From assembly GCA_020633235.1 (NCBI GenBank), contig JACKEA010000002.1, positions 868,001 to 932,000 of the forward strand: a stretch of DNA of 64,000 nucleotides. Direction: 5' to 3'. The translations under genes and the position numbers were made by a program. The notes under the pieces are model-generated. The model worked only from the letters and a program-made list of their open reading frames with translations, did no database searches and was not told the origin of the DNA. This document shows, piece by piece, positions 57,233 to 64,000 of the stretch; position 1 is the first letter of the stretch; the number at the start of each line of letters is the position of its first letter. This DNA is from Polyangiaceae bacterium (lineage in GTDB: Bacteria; Myxococcota_A; Polyangia; Polyangiales; Polyangiaceae).

Positions 57233-58524
57233 GCGAACGTCCGCAGGTTATCGTCATTGGCGGCGGCTTCGGGGGGCTGACGGCGGCACGGGAGCTGGCG
57301 GACGAGTATGTCGGCATCACGCTCGTCGACCGCGCCAATCATCACCTGTTTCAGCCGCTCTTGTACCAGGTGGCAACGGCAGGCCTGTCGCCCACGGACA
57401 TCGCGGTGCCCATCCGCCGGGTGCTGACCAAGCAGGACAACGTGCGCGTGCTGCTCTCGGAGGTCACTGCCATTCAGCTCGACGAGCGCACCGTGGAGCT
57501 CGACGACGGCACCAGGCTGCCCTTCGACGTGCTGGTGCTGGCAGCCGGCGCACGCAACGACTACTTCGGCAACGAGGCCTGGAGAGAGCACACCCTGGGC
57601 CTGAAGACGGTGGACGACGCGCTGGAGATCCGAAAGCGCGTGCTGCTCAGCTTCGAAGCGGCGGAGCGCGAGAAGGACGAGGCCCGGCGCAAGCGGCTGA
57701 TGACGTTCGTGGTCATCGGCGGAGGCCCCACGGGGGTGGAGGTCGCCGGAGCGCTCAGCGATCTGGCGCGCACGGTTCTGGACGAGGACTTTCGCGCGAT
57801 CGACCCGAGTGGTGCGCGGGTGCTGTTGGTGGAGATGGCGGACCGGGTCCTGGCCGGTGTTTTCGACGAGAAGCTCTGTCGGCGTGCCCAGGAGCAGCTG
57901 GAGGAGCTGGGCGTGGAGGTGCGCCTCGGCACGCCCGTGAAAGAGATCGACGAGCGGGGCATCCGCCTGGGGGACGAACGCATCGATGCCGCCACGGTGC
58001 TGTGGACGGCGGGCGTGCGCGGTCGCGGTGTGGCGGAGACGCTCGGCGTTGAGCTCGACAAAAACGGTCGCGTAGTCGTCGAGCCGGACTGCTCCATCCC
58101 CGGCCACCCGCGCTGCTTCGTGATCGGAGACCTGGCCAGCTTCACGCCACCGGGGAAAGACAAGCCCCTGCCGGGGCTTGCCCCGGTGGCCTTGCAGCAG
58201 GGCCGCCACGTGGCGAAGAACGTCCCACGCGTGCTCCGCGGCGAGCGCACACTGGAGTTTTCCTACGTGGACAAGGGCGTGATGGCGACCATTGGGCGCT
58301 CCCGCGCCGTGGCGGAGACCCTGGGCGGGCGAGTTCGCGTGACGGGCTTCATCGCGTGGCTCACCTGGCTGTTCGTGCACATCTGGTTCTTGATCGACTT
58401 CAGGAACCGCGTCAGCGTGCTGTTGAACTGGTTCTGGGCGTACGTCACCTACCGCCGCGGATCCCGCCTGATCACCGGACGTCGCCCCTGGGAGCTCTTG
58501 CGAGATCAGCGACCGCGAGAGTGA
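57229..58524 (+). CDS. Type II NADH:quinone dehydrogenase (NDH-2)
   Basis: 431 aa from the ATG at 57229. FAD loop VIVIGGGFGGLTAARELA, NADH loop VVIGGGPTGVEVAGALSD, LFQPLLYQVATAGLSP, and VIGDLASFTPPGKDKPLPGL before AVALQQG-type contacts (PVALQQGRHVAKN). The C-terminal amphipathic helices (FIAWLTWLFVHIWFLIDFRN) bind the inner membrane. It passes electrons from NADH to quinone without pumping protons. Last gene of its operon; its end overlaps the convergent phosphatase gene by 19 bp. Confidence 0.94.
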   Translation: MSERPQVIVIGGGFGGLTAARELADEYVGITLVDRANHHLFQPLLYQVATAGLSPTDIAVPIRRVLTKQDNVRVLLSEVTAIQLDERTVELDDGTRLPFDVLVLAAGARNDYFGNEAWREHTLGLKTVDDALEIRKRVLLSFEAAEREKDEARRKRLMTFVVIGGGPTGVEVAGALSDLARTVLDEDFRAIDPSGARVLLVEMADRVLAGVFDEKLCRRAQEQLEELGVEVRLGTPVKEIDERGIRLGDERIDAATVLWTAGVRGRGVAETLGVELDKNGRVVVEPDCSIPGHPRCFVIGDLASFTPPGKDKPLPGLAPVALQQGRHVAKNVPRVLRGERTLEFSYVDKGVMATIGRSRAVAETLGGRVRVTGFIAWLTWLFVHIWFLIDFRNRVSVLLNWFWAYVTYRRGSRLITGRRPWELLRDQRPRE

Positions 58525-60017
58525 GCCCACGCGCAGGCGAGGGCCCCAACCATTGCAGCGGCGGTCGAGCCTGCGGCGATGGCGTACGCGACCATGGGCC
58601 CGGCCGCGAGCCAGCCGGGCTCCGCGAACAGCCGAGGACCGACCACGCCCGCGAAGACGAAGGCGAGCGCGGCGGGCCAGAGCGAGCCCAGCCACCCGGC
58701 CCCCAGCGCTCGCGTCGCCCCGCAGGGCGTCAGCGTCTTTTCACGGAGCTCCCCCAACACCGGAACCAGGAGCGCGCACATGCCCACGGTGCCCATGAGC
58801 GCCGCTCCCAGCACCCAGATCGCCATGCGGCGCGCCGCGCTGAAGGACGGCGCTCCGAAGAACAGCAGGAAGCCGAGCACCGACACCACGCCCAGGGCCA
58901 CGCCCAGCCCCACGCCTCGGCGCGTGGCGGCACCCCCGCGACGGAACACCAACGCCGCCAACAGCAGCCACGCCAACAGCACGACGCCGCGAAGGTACGT
59001 CAACGCGCGGGCTTCGCTTTCGAACAGCGAAAGCACGCGATCCCGGCGGCCGCTGACCCGAGCGATGCGAAGGTCGTCGTCAGCCGCGAGCTTCTTTCGA
59101 ACATCGGGCTTCACGTCCAAGAGCTCGACCAGCGTGCGGCCCAGGGCATCCCGCGGCGCGGGAACGCCGGCCAGTGCGGCCAGCGTGGGCGCCACGTCCC
59201 GCAAGCGTCCGGAAAGCTCCGCCGCTGGCTTCACTCCCCGCCCCGCCGCGACCAACCAAGAACCCCGGACGTCCGGCTCGTCGCCCCCGTGCCCTCCGGA
59301 AGCGCGGTGCCCGTGGTCCGTGACCACCACCACGGCGCCCTGGTCGCGGTCCCAGTGCGCCAAGAGCTCCGCCAGCTCTTCGTCGGCGCGGCGCGCAGCC
59401 TCCTGGTACTCCTGAGACAAGGCGCCAGCGGCGTGACCGGCCTTGTCCACCCGGCCCAGGTGCACGACCGCGAAGCGCGCCCGGGGCAGCTCTCCGGCGG
59501 CGGTCCGCGGAGCGCTGCCCAGCGCGACCCGGTCGGCGTGACTGAAGGACTCGGGGAACAATCGCGGCCACCAGTCCACGACGTCGCTGACCACTACCGT
59601 CTCGCCACCAGCGCGCCGCACGGAGGCGGCCACGTCGTCCAAGGCGGCGGCGCGCAGCGTGGCATTGCTGCGGATGCCCGAGTCCCGCGGCGGAACGCCC
59701 GTGAGCATCGCCACGTACTCCGGCGCAGAGAACGTGGGCGGCTCGGCGTCAAGCTCGGCTCGCGCGCCGATGCGCGCCAGCTGCTCCAGCATGGCGAGCC
59801 TTGGAACCGTGGCGGTGGACAGGCCGTCGATCACCACCAGCAGTACCCGCGATGGCGGCGTGACCGCAGGCGCAGAAGGTGTGGCGACGTCGGGTACCAG
59901 TGGGGACGGCAGATCCAACGCGCTCGGCCCCCGCCACACGGCGAACAGCAGGCCACACAGCACCACGAGCTCCGCCAGCGGCAGAGCCCACAGCGCTCGA
60001 CACCAGCCGCGGGACAT
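58506..60017 (-). CDS. Alkaline-phosphatase-superfamily membrane protein
   Basis: 503 aa. One N-terminal helix, an outward catalytic domain (about 55-310) and several C-terminal helices. Metal and nucleophile motifs: LLVVIDGLS, TFSAPEYVAMLTG (Ser/Thr nucleophile region), VHLGRVDKAGHAAG, VVVTDHGHRASGGHGG. This is the pattern of phosphodiesterase/phosphopentomutase-like members, including GPI-phosphoethanolamine-transferase relatives. It probably removes or moves a phospho-group on envelope lipids or glycans. It is divergent from the VWA gene across 61 bp containing two palindromes. Confidence 0.84.
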   Translation of the reverse strand: MSRGWCRALWALPLAELVVLCGLLFAVWRGPSALDLPSPLVPDVATPSAPAVTPPSRVLLVVIDGLSTATVPRLAMLEQLARIGARAELDAEPPTFSAPEYVAMLTGVPPRDSGIRSNATLRAAALDDVAASVRRAGGETVVVSDVVDWWPRLFPESFSHADRVALGSAPRTAAGELPRARFAVVHLGRVDKAGHAAGALSQEYQEAARRADEELAELLAHWDRDQGAVVVVTDHGHRASGGHGGDEPDVRGSWLVAAGRGVKPAAELSGRLRDVAPTLAALAGVPAPRDALGRTLVELLDVKPDVRKKLAADDDLRIARVSGRRDRVLSLFESEARALTYLRGVVLLAWLLLAALVFRRGGAATRRGVGLGVALGVVSVLGFLLFFGAPSFSAARRMAIWVLGAALMGTVGMCALLVPVLGELREKTLTPCGATRALGAGWLGSLWPAALAFVFAGVVGPRLFAEPGWLAAGPMVAYAIAAGSTAAAMVGALACAWAHSRGR

Positions 60018-60021
60018 TATC

Positions 60022-60061
60022 CGGGGGTTTTACCCCGAGTGGCAGCGGGGCGCGCGCCCCG
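60022..60061. promoter_or_regulatory. Two palindromes in a divergent promoter region
   Basis: CGGGG-(6 nt)-CCCCG at 60022-60037 and a perfect 16-bp palindrome CGGGGCGCGCGCCCCG at 60046-60061. They fill the gap between the divergent phosphatase-like and VWA genes. They could be operators or RNA hairpins in the VWA leader; no regulator is tied to them. Confidence 0.3.
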
Positions 60062-60078
60062 TTAGAGTCTCGGGCCCC

Positions 60079-61608
60079 ATGGCCGTTCCCAAAGAGCTCG
60101 CCCAGGATCCCTCCGTCGCGGGGCCCCTGGGAACGCTGGCCCTTTCCGTGGTGCGGCCGCACTCCTCCACCCTGGGCCTGAGAGCATTGCGCTGGCATCG
60201 GGACCTGGAGCGACTCGGCGTCGTGATGCCGCTCGGCATCGTCCATGATCTCGGTCTCCTGCTCGCCAGCCCCAACGAGCAACTGGAGGTCGGGCCACGG
60301 GCAGACGGCAAGAACCTGCTCGGTCGCGCGGGAGGAGACCCGGACCTGTTCGATGCTTACCAGCAGATCGTGGCGGAGGTCGCCGAGAGCGAAGCTGCCC
60401 AACGCTCGAGGTCCCTGCGCCTCAGCGACGACATGGTGGTGGTGCTCCTCGCGCGGCTCCTGGGCAGTGTCGCCGAGCGTTGTGCCGCGACGAGCGCCTA
60501 CGTGAACGGCGTTCCGCTGGACGCGAGCCTGCTCGAAGGCATCGAGCCGCAGCTTCCCGCGTTGTTCGCGGGGGCGCGCCGCAACTACGATCTCGCCGCA
60601 CTGAGCGAGCTCGTATCCGCCCGCTTGTACGTGCTCACGTTGGTGGACGCCCTGGATCTCGACACGCTGCAGCTGTTCGGAATGGTCGGCGGCAACGCGG
60701 CGCAAGGCGCCCTGGCGCAGGTGGACCTCTTGGGGGCGCTGGGCGCGCCGGAAGCCAACGACATCGTGGACTTCTCTCTGGAGATCTTGCCCAGCGTGCT
60801 GGAGACCAAAACGCGTCCGGGTGCCTCCAGCTACTCCGCCTTCGGCTACGCCGGTCTCGCGCGCAAGGGCAGCGTGGACAGCCTGGTGCTCACGGAGCTC
60901 GCCTGGGACGAGGTGGAGCTGATGCGCCGGATGTCCGACGACGAGGTGCTCTACTACGCTCGCGAACAGGCGCGGGACGAGGCCCGCCGCATCCACCACG
61001 TCTTGATCGATGCCAGCGCTTCCATGCGTGGAGAGCGCACCACCTTTGCGCGAGGCATGGCCATCGCCGTCGCCAAGAAGCTCTTGCTGTCGGGCGAGGA
61101 CGTGGTCGTGCGCTTCTTCGATTCTCGGCTCTACGAGCCCCACGCGGCGCGGGGCGGGCAGCTGCCCATCGCGTACTTGCTGTCCTTCCGCGGCGAGCAC
61201 GGCCGCAACCCGACCCGCGTGTTCTCGGACTTCGCTCGCACGCTGGATCTCTCCGTGGCGAGGGATCCGCGGGAGCCCGTGGTGCACCTGTTCACCCACG
61301 CCGCGCTGTACATCCCGCGGGACGTGATGGCGGTGGTCACTCGGCGCGCTCGGGTGTCGGCGGTGTTCATGATGCCTTCCGGCGGCGGCCTCACGCTGGA
61401 TTACATCGACCTGCTCGACGCCCACTGGGTGGTGAGCCACGACGCCCTCGGCAGCCACACCAAACGCGCCGCGGAGGCGCGCCGGATCCTCGTCGACGTC
61501 GGCAAGAAGCGCGAAGAGGTCACGACCGAGGCTCCGCGCGGCGCCCACGGCTCGGCGCCGGACAGCACTCGCTGGCACAGCGCTCCCGCTTCCGGGGGTC
61601 GCCGATGA
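60079..61608 (+). CDS. VWA-domain protein
   Basis: 509 aa from the ATG at 60079. The first about 300 residues are helical with no recognised domain. A von Willebrand A domain follows with the MIDAS motif IDASASMRG (Asp311, Ser313, Ser315), then VRFFDSRLYEPH and a later VHLFTHAALY. The remainder is a basic tail. No signal peptide, so cytoplasmic. Its stop overlaps the start of the TPR/HEAT-like gene (ATGA), so they are translated together. VWA proteins of this kind often work with a MoxR-type AAA ATPase; none is present in the window. Confidence 0.84.
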   Translation: MAVPKELAQDPSVAGPLGTLALSVVRPHSSTLGLRALRWHRDLERLGVVMPLGIVHDLGLLLASPNEQLEVGPRADGKNLLGRAGGDPDLFDAYQQIVAEVAESEAAQRSRSLRLSDDMVVVLLARLLGSVAERCAATSAYVNGVPLDASLLEGIEPQLPALFAGARRNYDLAALSELVSARLYVLTLVDALDLDTLQLFGMVGGNAAQGALAQVDLLGALGAPEANDIVDFSLEILPSVLETKTRPGASSYSAFGYAGLARKGSVDSLVLTELAWDEVELMRRMSDDEVLYYAREQARDEARRIHHVLIDASASMRGERTTFARGMAIAVAKKLLLSGEDVVVRFFDSRLYEPHAARGGQLPIAYLLSFRGEHGRNPTRVFSDFARTLDLSVARDPREPVVHLFTHAALYIPRDVMAVVTRRARVSAVFMMPSGGGLTLDYIDLLDAHWVVSHDALGSHTKRAAEARRILVDVGKKREEVTTEAPRGAHGSAPDSTRWHSAPASGGRR

Positions 61609-63470
61609 CCGACCTCTTCGCGCGACTGATCACCGATGGCAACATCGACGAGCTGTACGAGCGCGGCCGGCGTGACGCGCGGTCCAACAAGCTCGACTCT
61701 GCGGCGCACTATCTGGCGTCCGCGCTGCTTGCGACCCACAGCCGCGAAGAAGTGTATCGCCCGGTGGCGGCGCTCCTCTCGGAGGTGATGGAGCGCATGA
61801 AGGACCCGCGCTCGGCGTTGTCGCTCGCTTGGTACACCGGAGACGTCGCGCGGCAGCGGGCGCTTCTGGAGCACGTTCCGCCCGTGGACCGCGCACGAAC
61901 CTACGGCCTGTGGGCGCAGAGCGACCCGGTCCGCGCTGCGGACTTGCACCGCCGCGCGGCAGAAGAGCTCGACCGCGGCGGCCTTTTGGTGCGCGCCGCG
62001 ATTCACTTCGAGGCCGCCGGGGACTTCAAGTCCGCCCGCACGCTGTGGTCTCGCCTGGCGCAGATGATCGATGGACGTCGCGACCCGTACGCGTCGGGCC
62101 TCGCACGCTTCAATCTCGCCCGCATGAACCAAAAAGCCAAGGACGCGCGCGGCACCCACGAGGCCACCGTTGGCGCCGTACATCGGCTTGAGGAAGCCGC
62201 GGATCGTTTCGAATCCGTCGGCCAACGGGAGCGCGCCTTCGACTGCTACCACGTGCTGATCGCCGTGGGCGAGCTGAGCAGCGCCTTCGAGCACGTGCTC
62301 GAGGGTGCCGTGAACGCGATCCGCATCTTGAGCGAGGACAACCTCCGCTACCATGCCCTCCGGCTGCAGGGGCACGCCATGCGCATGGCGGAGACCTCCG
62401 GGGAGCTGTCCGCCGCGGCGACCATCGCGCGGGAGATGACGGACTACGCACGCAAGCAAGGGCTGGCGCGCATTGCTGCGGGCGGCATTCTCAAGCAAGC
62501 CGCGTTGTGGCGGCAGGTAGCCGAAAGCACGCTCGAGCGCGGGGGCCCGCCGGAGCTGGCGGAGAACGCCCTGCTCGCGAGCTTGCTGGCCAACGCGGAG
62601 GCCGGCCGCTACGCCGCCGTGGGCGCGCTGTACCGGCAGCTCGAGACGGTCGCCACGGAACCCGCGCGCCAGGCGCACTACGCACGCGCGGCGAAGCGCT
62701 ACGAGGCGGCTCGAGACGAATCACGCAGCGACGGCAAGCTGGAGGAGCAACTGGGCGAGCACGTGGGGCCGCCGGACGTGTGGCACGTGGATCTCATCGA
62801 GTGGGAGGAGCGGGGCAGCGCCGCGGAAGCCTGTGCGGACGTGCTGTTGGACCCGGAAGACGCGTCCGATCGCATCACGCGGCGTTCGGCTCTGGTCGGA
62901 CGTCTCGCCGGCCTGGCCCAGCTCCAGGCGACCCCCGCCAAGGCTGACGCCGCTGCGGTGATGGTCGCCAATCACCTCACCTCCATCGGCCTCTACGGCC
63001 TGCTGGCCCCGCTGGAAGCCCTGTTCGAACGCCCCGAGGCCTCCGTGCGATTGGCCGCGGTCCGAGCGCTCTCTCGCTACTTCTACAAGCGCACCTTCGT
63101 GACCTTGGAGCGAGCGCTGCGCGACGCCGACGACGGCGTGGCGCAGGAAGCGACGAACGCCCTCGACCGGTTACGCTTCGATCACGCCTTCGAGCCCCTC
63201 GCGCGCATCTATCGTACTGCCACCCGACCCGAGGCGCGGCTCGCCGCACTGCGCGGTATTGCGCGTATCGACGTGCTCGACGCCGCGGAGCTGTTGCTGG
63301 GCGTGCTCGAGCACGGCGGGCCCGACGAACGCGACGCAGTGCTGAACGCCCTGAGGACCTCGCGCAGCAGCCGGTTCTTCGAGCTCGCCCGCGCCAGCTA
63401 CCCGCAGGCATCCGACCGCCTGAAGGCGTCACTCAAGGACATCTTGAGCAGCCGTGGGCTGTCGGTCTGA
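61605..63470 (+). CDS. Helical-repeat (TPR-like plus HEAT-like) protein
   Basis: 621 aa from the ATG at 61605. The N-terminal about 400 residues are paired helices with TPR-like blocks (DSAAHYLASALLAT, RAAIHFEAAGDFKSARTLW, EEAADRFESVGQRERAFDCY). The C-terminus from about 450 has HEAT-like repeats (LEALFERPEASVRLAAVRAL, LERALRDADDGVAQEATNAL and so on). No enzyme motif. It is likely a scaffold for the coupled VWA protein. Soluble. I know no characterised orthologue. Confidence 0.82.
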   Translation: MTDLFARLITDGNIDELYERGRRDARSNKLDSAAHYLASALLATHSREEVYRPVAALLSEVMERMKDPRSALSLAWYTGDVARQRALLEHVPPVDRARTYGLWAQSDPVRAADLHRRAAEELDRGGLLVRAAIHFEAAGDFKSARTLWSRLAQMIDGRRDPYASGLARFNLARMNQKAKDARGTHEATVGAVHRLEEAADRFESVGQRERAFDCYHVLIAVGELSSAFEHVLEGAVNAIRILSEDNLRYHALRLQGHAMRMAETSGELSAAATIAREMTDYARKQGLARIAAGGILKQAALWRQVAESTLERGGPPELAENALLASLLANAEAGRYAAVGALYRQLETVATEPARQAHYARAAKRYEAARDESRSDGKLEEQLGEHVGPPDVWHVDLIEWEERGSAAEACADVLLDPEDASDRITRRSALVGRLAGLAQLQATPAKADAAAVMVANHLTSIGLYGLLAPLEALFERPEASVRLAAVRALSRYFYKRTFVTLERALRDADDGVAQEATNALDRLRFDHAFEPLARIYRTATRPEARLAALRGIARIDVLDAAELLLGVLEHGGPDERDAVLNALRTSRSSRFFELARASYPQASDRLKASLKDILSSRGLSV

Positions 63471-63473
63471 GCC

Positions 63474-64000
63474 TCACCCCCGCGGGGCGTCGACCATGGC
63501 CCGGAGCTTCTGCACGCTGTCGAGCTCTCCCATCACGATCAGCTGAGTGCCGGCGGCAAGGGGTCGGTCCGGAGAGGGATTGTATACGTAGCTGCCGTCC
63601 GGCTCGTGCAAGGCCACTACCAACAGGTTCGTGCGGTCGCGAATGGGAACGCTGCGCAACGATCGCCCTACCCAGGGTGACCCCTCCGGCACCGTCACCT
63701 CCTCGAAGCGAAGATTCTCCGTGACGCGCAGCATTTGATCGAGAAACGCCGTCACTCGCGGGCGCACCAGCTCGCTCACCAGGCGGTGGCCACCGATGCG
63801 ATTGGGACTGACCGTGGTGTCCGCTCCGGCCCTCAGCAGCTTGCCTTCGTTCTCGATCTCCACCGCCTTGGACACGATCCGAAGGTCGGGGTTGAGCGTG
63901 CGAGCCGTCAGCGTCACGAACAGATTGTCTCGATCGTCCGACAGCGCTGCGATGACGCCGCTCGCGCGGGAGATGCCCGCTTCCTGCAGGGTGTGGTCTT
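63474..64000 (-). CDS. RCK/TrkA-type ion channel or transporter regulatory protein, N-terminus beyond window
   Basis: Only the C-terminal 175 or so residues are present. The end of an RCK_N (TrkA-N) domain reads ASGVIAALSDDRDNLFVTLT, then LRIVSKAVEIENEGKLLRAG and GADTTVSPNRIGGHRLV. An RCK_C domain follows (RFEEVTVPEGSPWVGRSLRS, then NLLVVALHEPDGSY and GTQLIVMGELDSVQKLRAMV). This layout fits a potassium channel with a gating ring or a Trk regulator. The part beyond the edge would show whether a pore is fused. Confidence 0.88.
   Translation of the reverse strand, partial: DHTLQEAGISRASGVIAALSDDRDNLFVTLTARTLNPDLRIVSKAVEIENEGKLLRAGADTTVSPNRIGGHRLVSELVRPRVTAFLDQMLRVTENLRFEEVTVPEGSPWVGRSLRSVPIRDRTNLLVVALHEPDGSYVYNPSPDRPLAAGTQLIVMGELDSVQKLRAMVDAPRG

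Overview
The window reads as chromosomal DNA of a high-GC, Gram-negative, predatory-type delta-proteobacterium. The most likely source is a myxobacterium of the Polyangia (Sorangium/Polyangium side). This is inferred from content: many Sec lipoproteins with short lipoboxes, a zinc-ribbon Ser/Thr kinase, a small ribbon-helix-helix-like protein of the TIGR04563 type, an eCIS-core (DUF4157) protein, dense packing with GTGA/ATGA stop-start overlaps, and long spurious antisense ORFs typical of very high GC. No rRNA, tRNA, CRISPR array or intact transposase was seen.

Layout. 1-2.7 kb (minus): a cut-off histidine kinase, a lipoprotein with a possible degenerate kinase fold, an alpha/beta hydrolase and a small RHH-like protein. 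2.8-10.8 kb: a C-terminal processing protease, a 4-Cys lipoprotein, aconitase, an unusual di-haem c/d1-propeller lipoprotein related to cytochrome cd1, and a PLP enzyme of sulfur amino-acid metabolism. 10.8-13.6 kb: glpAB without glpC. 13.7-21.7 kb: a DUF4178 protein coupled to a membrane-anchored spermidine-synthase-like protein, a CDP-alcohol phosphotransferase, an SGNH lipoprotein, and an integral membrane protein made of two repeated halves. 21.7-26.2 kb: an RND pump and its adaptor. 26.4-33.3 kb: an FGE-fold lipoprotein, a DUF4157 protein with a lysozyme-like C-terminus, a large lipoprotein and an MMPL exporter. 33.4-35.5 kb: a three-gene lipid head-group locus (PAP2/AUR1-like, PgpA-like, CDP-alcohol phosphotransferase). 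35.8-37.7 kb: an orphan HxsB-like radical SAM/SPASM enzyme and a Cys-rich lipoprotein. 37.7-43.3 kb: hydrolase, methyltransferase, FKBP lipoprotein, membrane proteins and a Ser/Thr kinase. 43.3-44.3 kb: decayed DNA holding an HNH-gene remnant split by a 177-bp inverted-repeat element. 44.3-49 kb: a GMC oxidoreductase/Tat small subunit/M28 peptidase operon, then purEK. 49-55 kb: an outer-membrane barrel, a chemoreceptor, a ketopantoate-reductase-like enzyme, a 19-codon ORF, a GNAT protein and an SGNH lipoprotein. 55-64 kb: a nitrilase, an AKR/zinc-protein/NDH-2 operon, an alkaline-phosphatase-fold membrane protein, a VWA/HEAT pair and the C-terminus of an RCK (TrkA) protein.

Cutting across these regions is a family of about ten roughly 30-bp intergenic repeats. 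The core is TTGTTGGTCC followed by a GGCGCGA/TCGCGCC stem-loop. They sit mostly next to gene ends, and one pair is inverted, like a REP/REPIN family.

Most genes are ordinary core or cell-envelope functions. The parts most worth following up are the DUF4157-lysozyme protein, the cd1-like protein lacking the expected d1 axial histidine, the inositol-lipid-like locus, the orphan HxsB-like maturase, the REP-like family and the broken HNH gene with its MITE-like insert.
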